DNA of 31,509 bases, taken from Cloacimonetes bacterium UBA6081 (GTDB lineage: Bacteria; Cloacimonadota; Cloacimonadia; Cloacimonadales; Cloacimonadaceae). Shown piece after piece: positions 31,497 to 31,509 of the stretch. The DNA is taken from positions 6,836 to 38,344 of the forward strand of contig DIXL01000012.1 of the NCBI GenBank assembly GCA_002428685.1, written 5' to 3'. The notes beneath the pieces were generated by a model that searched no databases, was not told the DNA's origin, and saw only the letters and a list, made by a program, of their open reading frames with translations. Every line of letters starts with the position of its first letter. The first letter of the stretch is position 1. The position numbers and the translations under genes were made by a program.

Positions 31497-31509
31497 TTCC
31501 ATATGTCGT

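Overview
This is a bacterial chromosome segment of moderate GC content, probably from a Gram-negative anaerobe. The signs are lipoprotein signals with lipoboxes, an NtrC-type sigma-54 activator, a two-subunit 2-oxoacid:ferredoxin oxidoreductase, a membrane polyferredoxin and a very large DUF2723-type membrane protein. The mix of a TMEM260/DUF2723 protein, ferredoxin-based oxoacid metabolism and an aminotransferase recalls the Cloacimonadota (Candidatus Cloacimonas), but that is an inference from memory and needs a search.

Region 1 (about 250-12840, all + strand) is a defence island. It begins beside a truncated PHP-domain gene. In order it holds: a type I restriction system (hsdR plus a single-polypeptide HsdM-HsdS fusion); a two-gene unit I read as Kiwa (KwaA membrane protein, KwaB DUF4868 protein); a KTSC-domain gene; a toxin-antitoxin-chaperone (TAC) operon (RelE/HigB-like toxin, XRE antitoxin, SecB-like chaperone) followed by a DUF2188 gene; a second TAC-like unit with a HEPN protein, an unrecognised partner and a decayed SecB-like gene; and a type II restriction pair (ThaI-like endonuclease and beta-class methyltransferase). 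DUF2188 sequence occurs three times, once intact and twice as remnants. Both putative antitoxins end in LAA, like the SsrA degradation tag. Much of the middle of the island is visibly AT-rich. No integrase, tRNA, transposase or CRISPR array was seen.

Region 2 (13047-16449, + strand) is core: rpsP-khpA-rimM-trmD-rplS in the classical order, a terminator and a striking 36-bp hairpin, then ogt and acpS overlapping by 4 nt. The 3' end of acpS and its downstream sequence were duplicated in tandem (16333-17106), making nested repeats full of inverted motifs. A lipoprotein gene interrupted by one stop codon follows.

Region 3 (17780-30511, - strand) is a close-packed run of eleven genes. In transcription order: class I aminotransferase, short histidine-kinase-like protein without an ATP-binding site, NtrC-like response regulator, two sugar-type ABC permeases, DUF2723 protein, 2-oxoacid:ferredoxin oxidoreductase gamma-alpha and beta, NapH-like polyferredoxin, membrane-anchored ferredoxin, polysaccharide deacetylase. 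Gaps are at most about 15 nt and several genes overlap, so one long operon is likely. A divergent lipoprotein gene (30721-31413) related to the broken one at 17215 closes the window.
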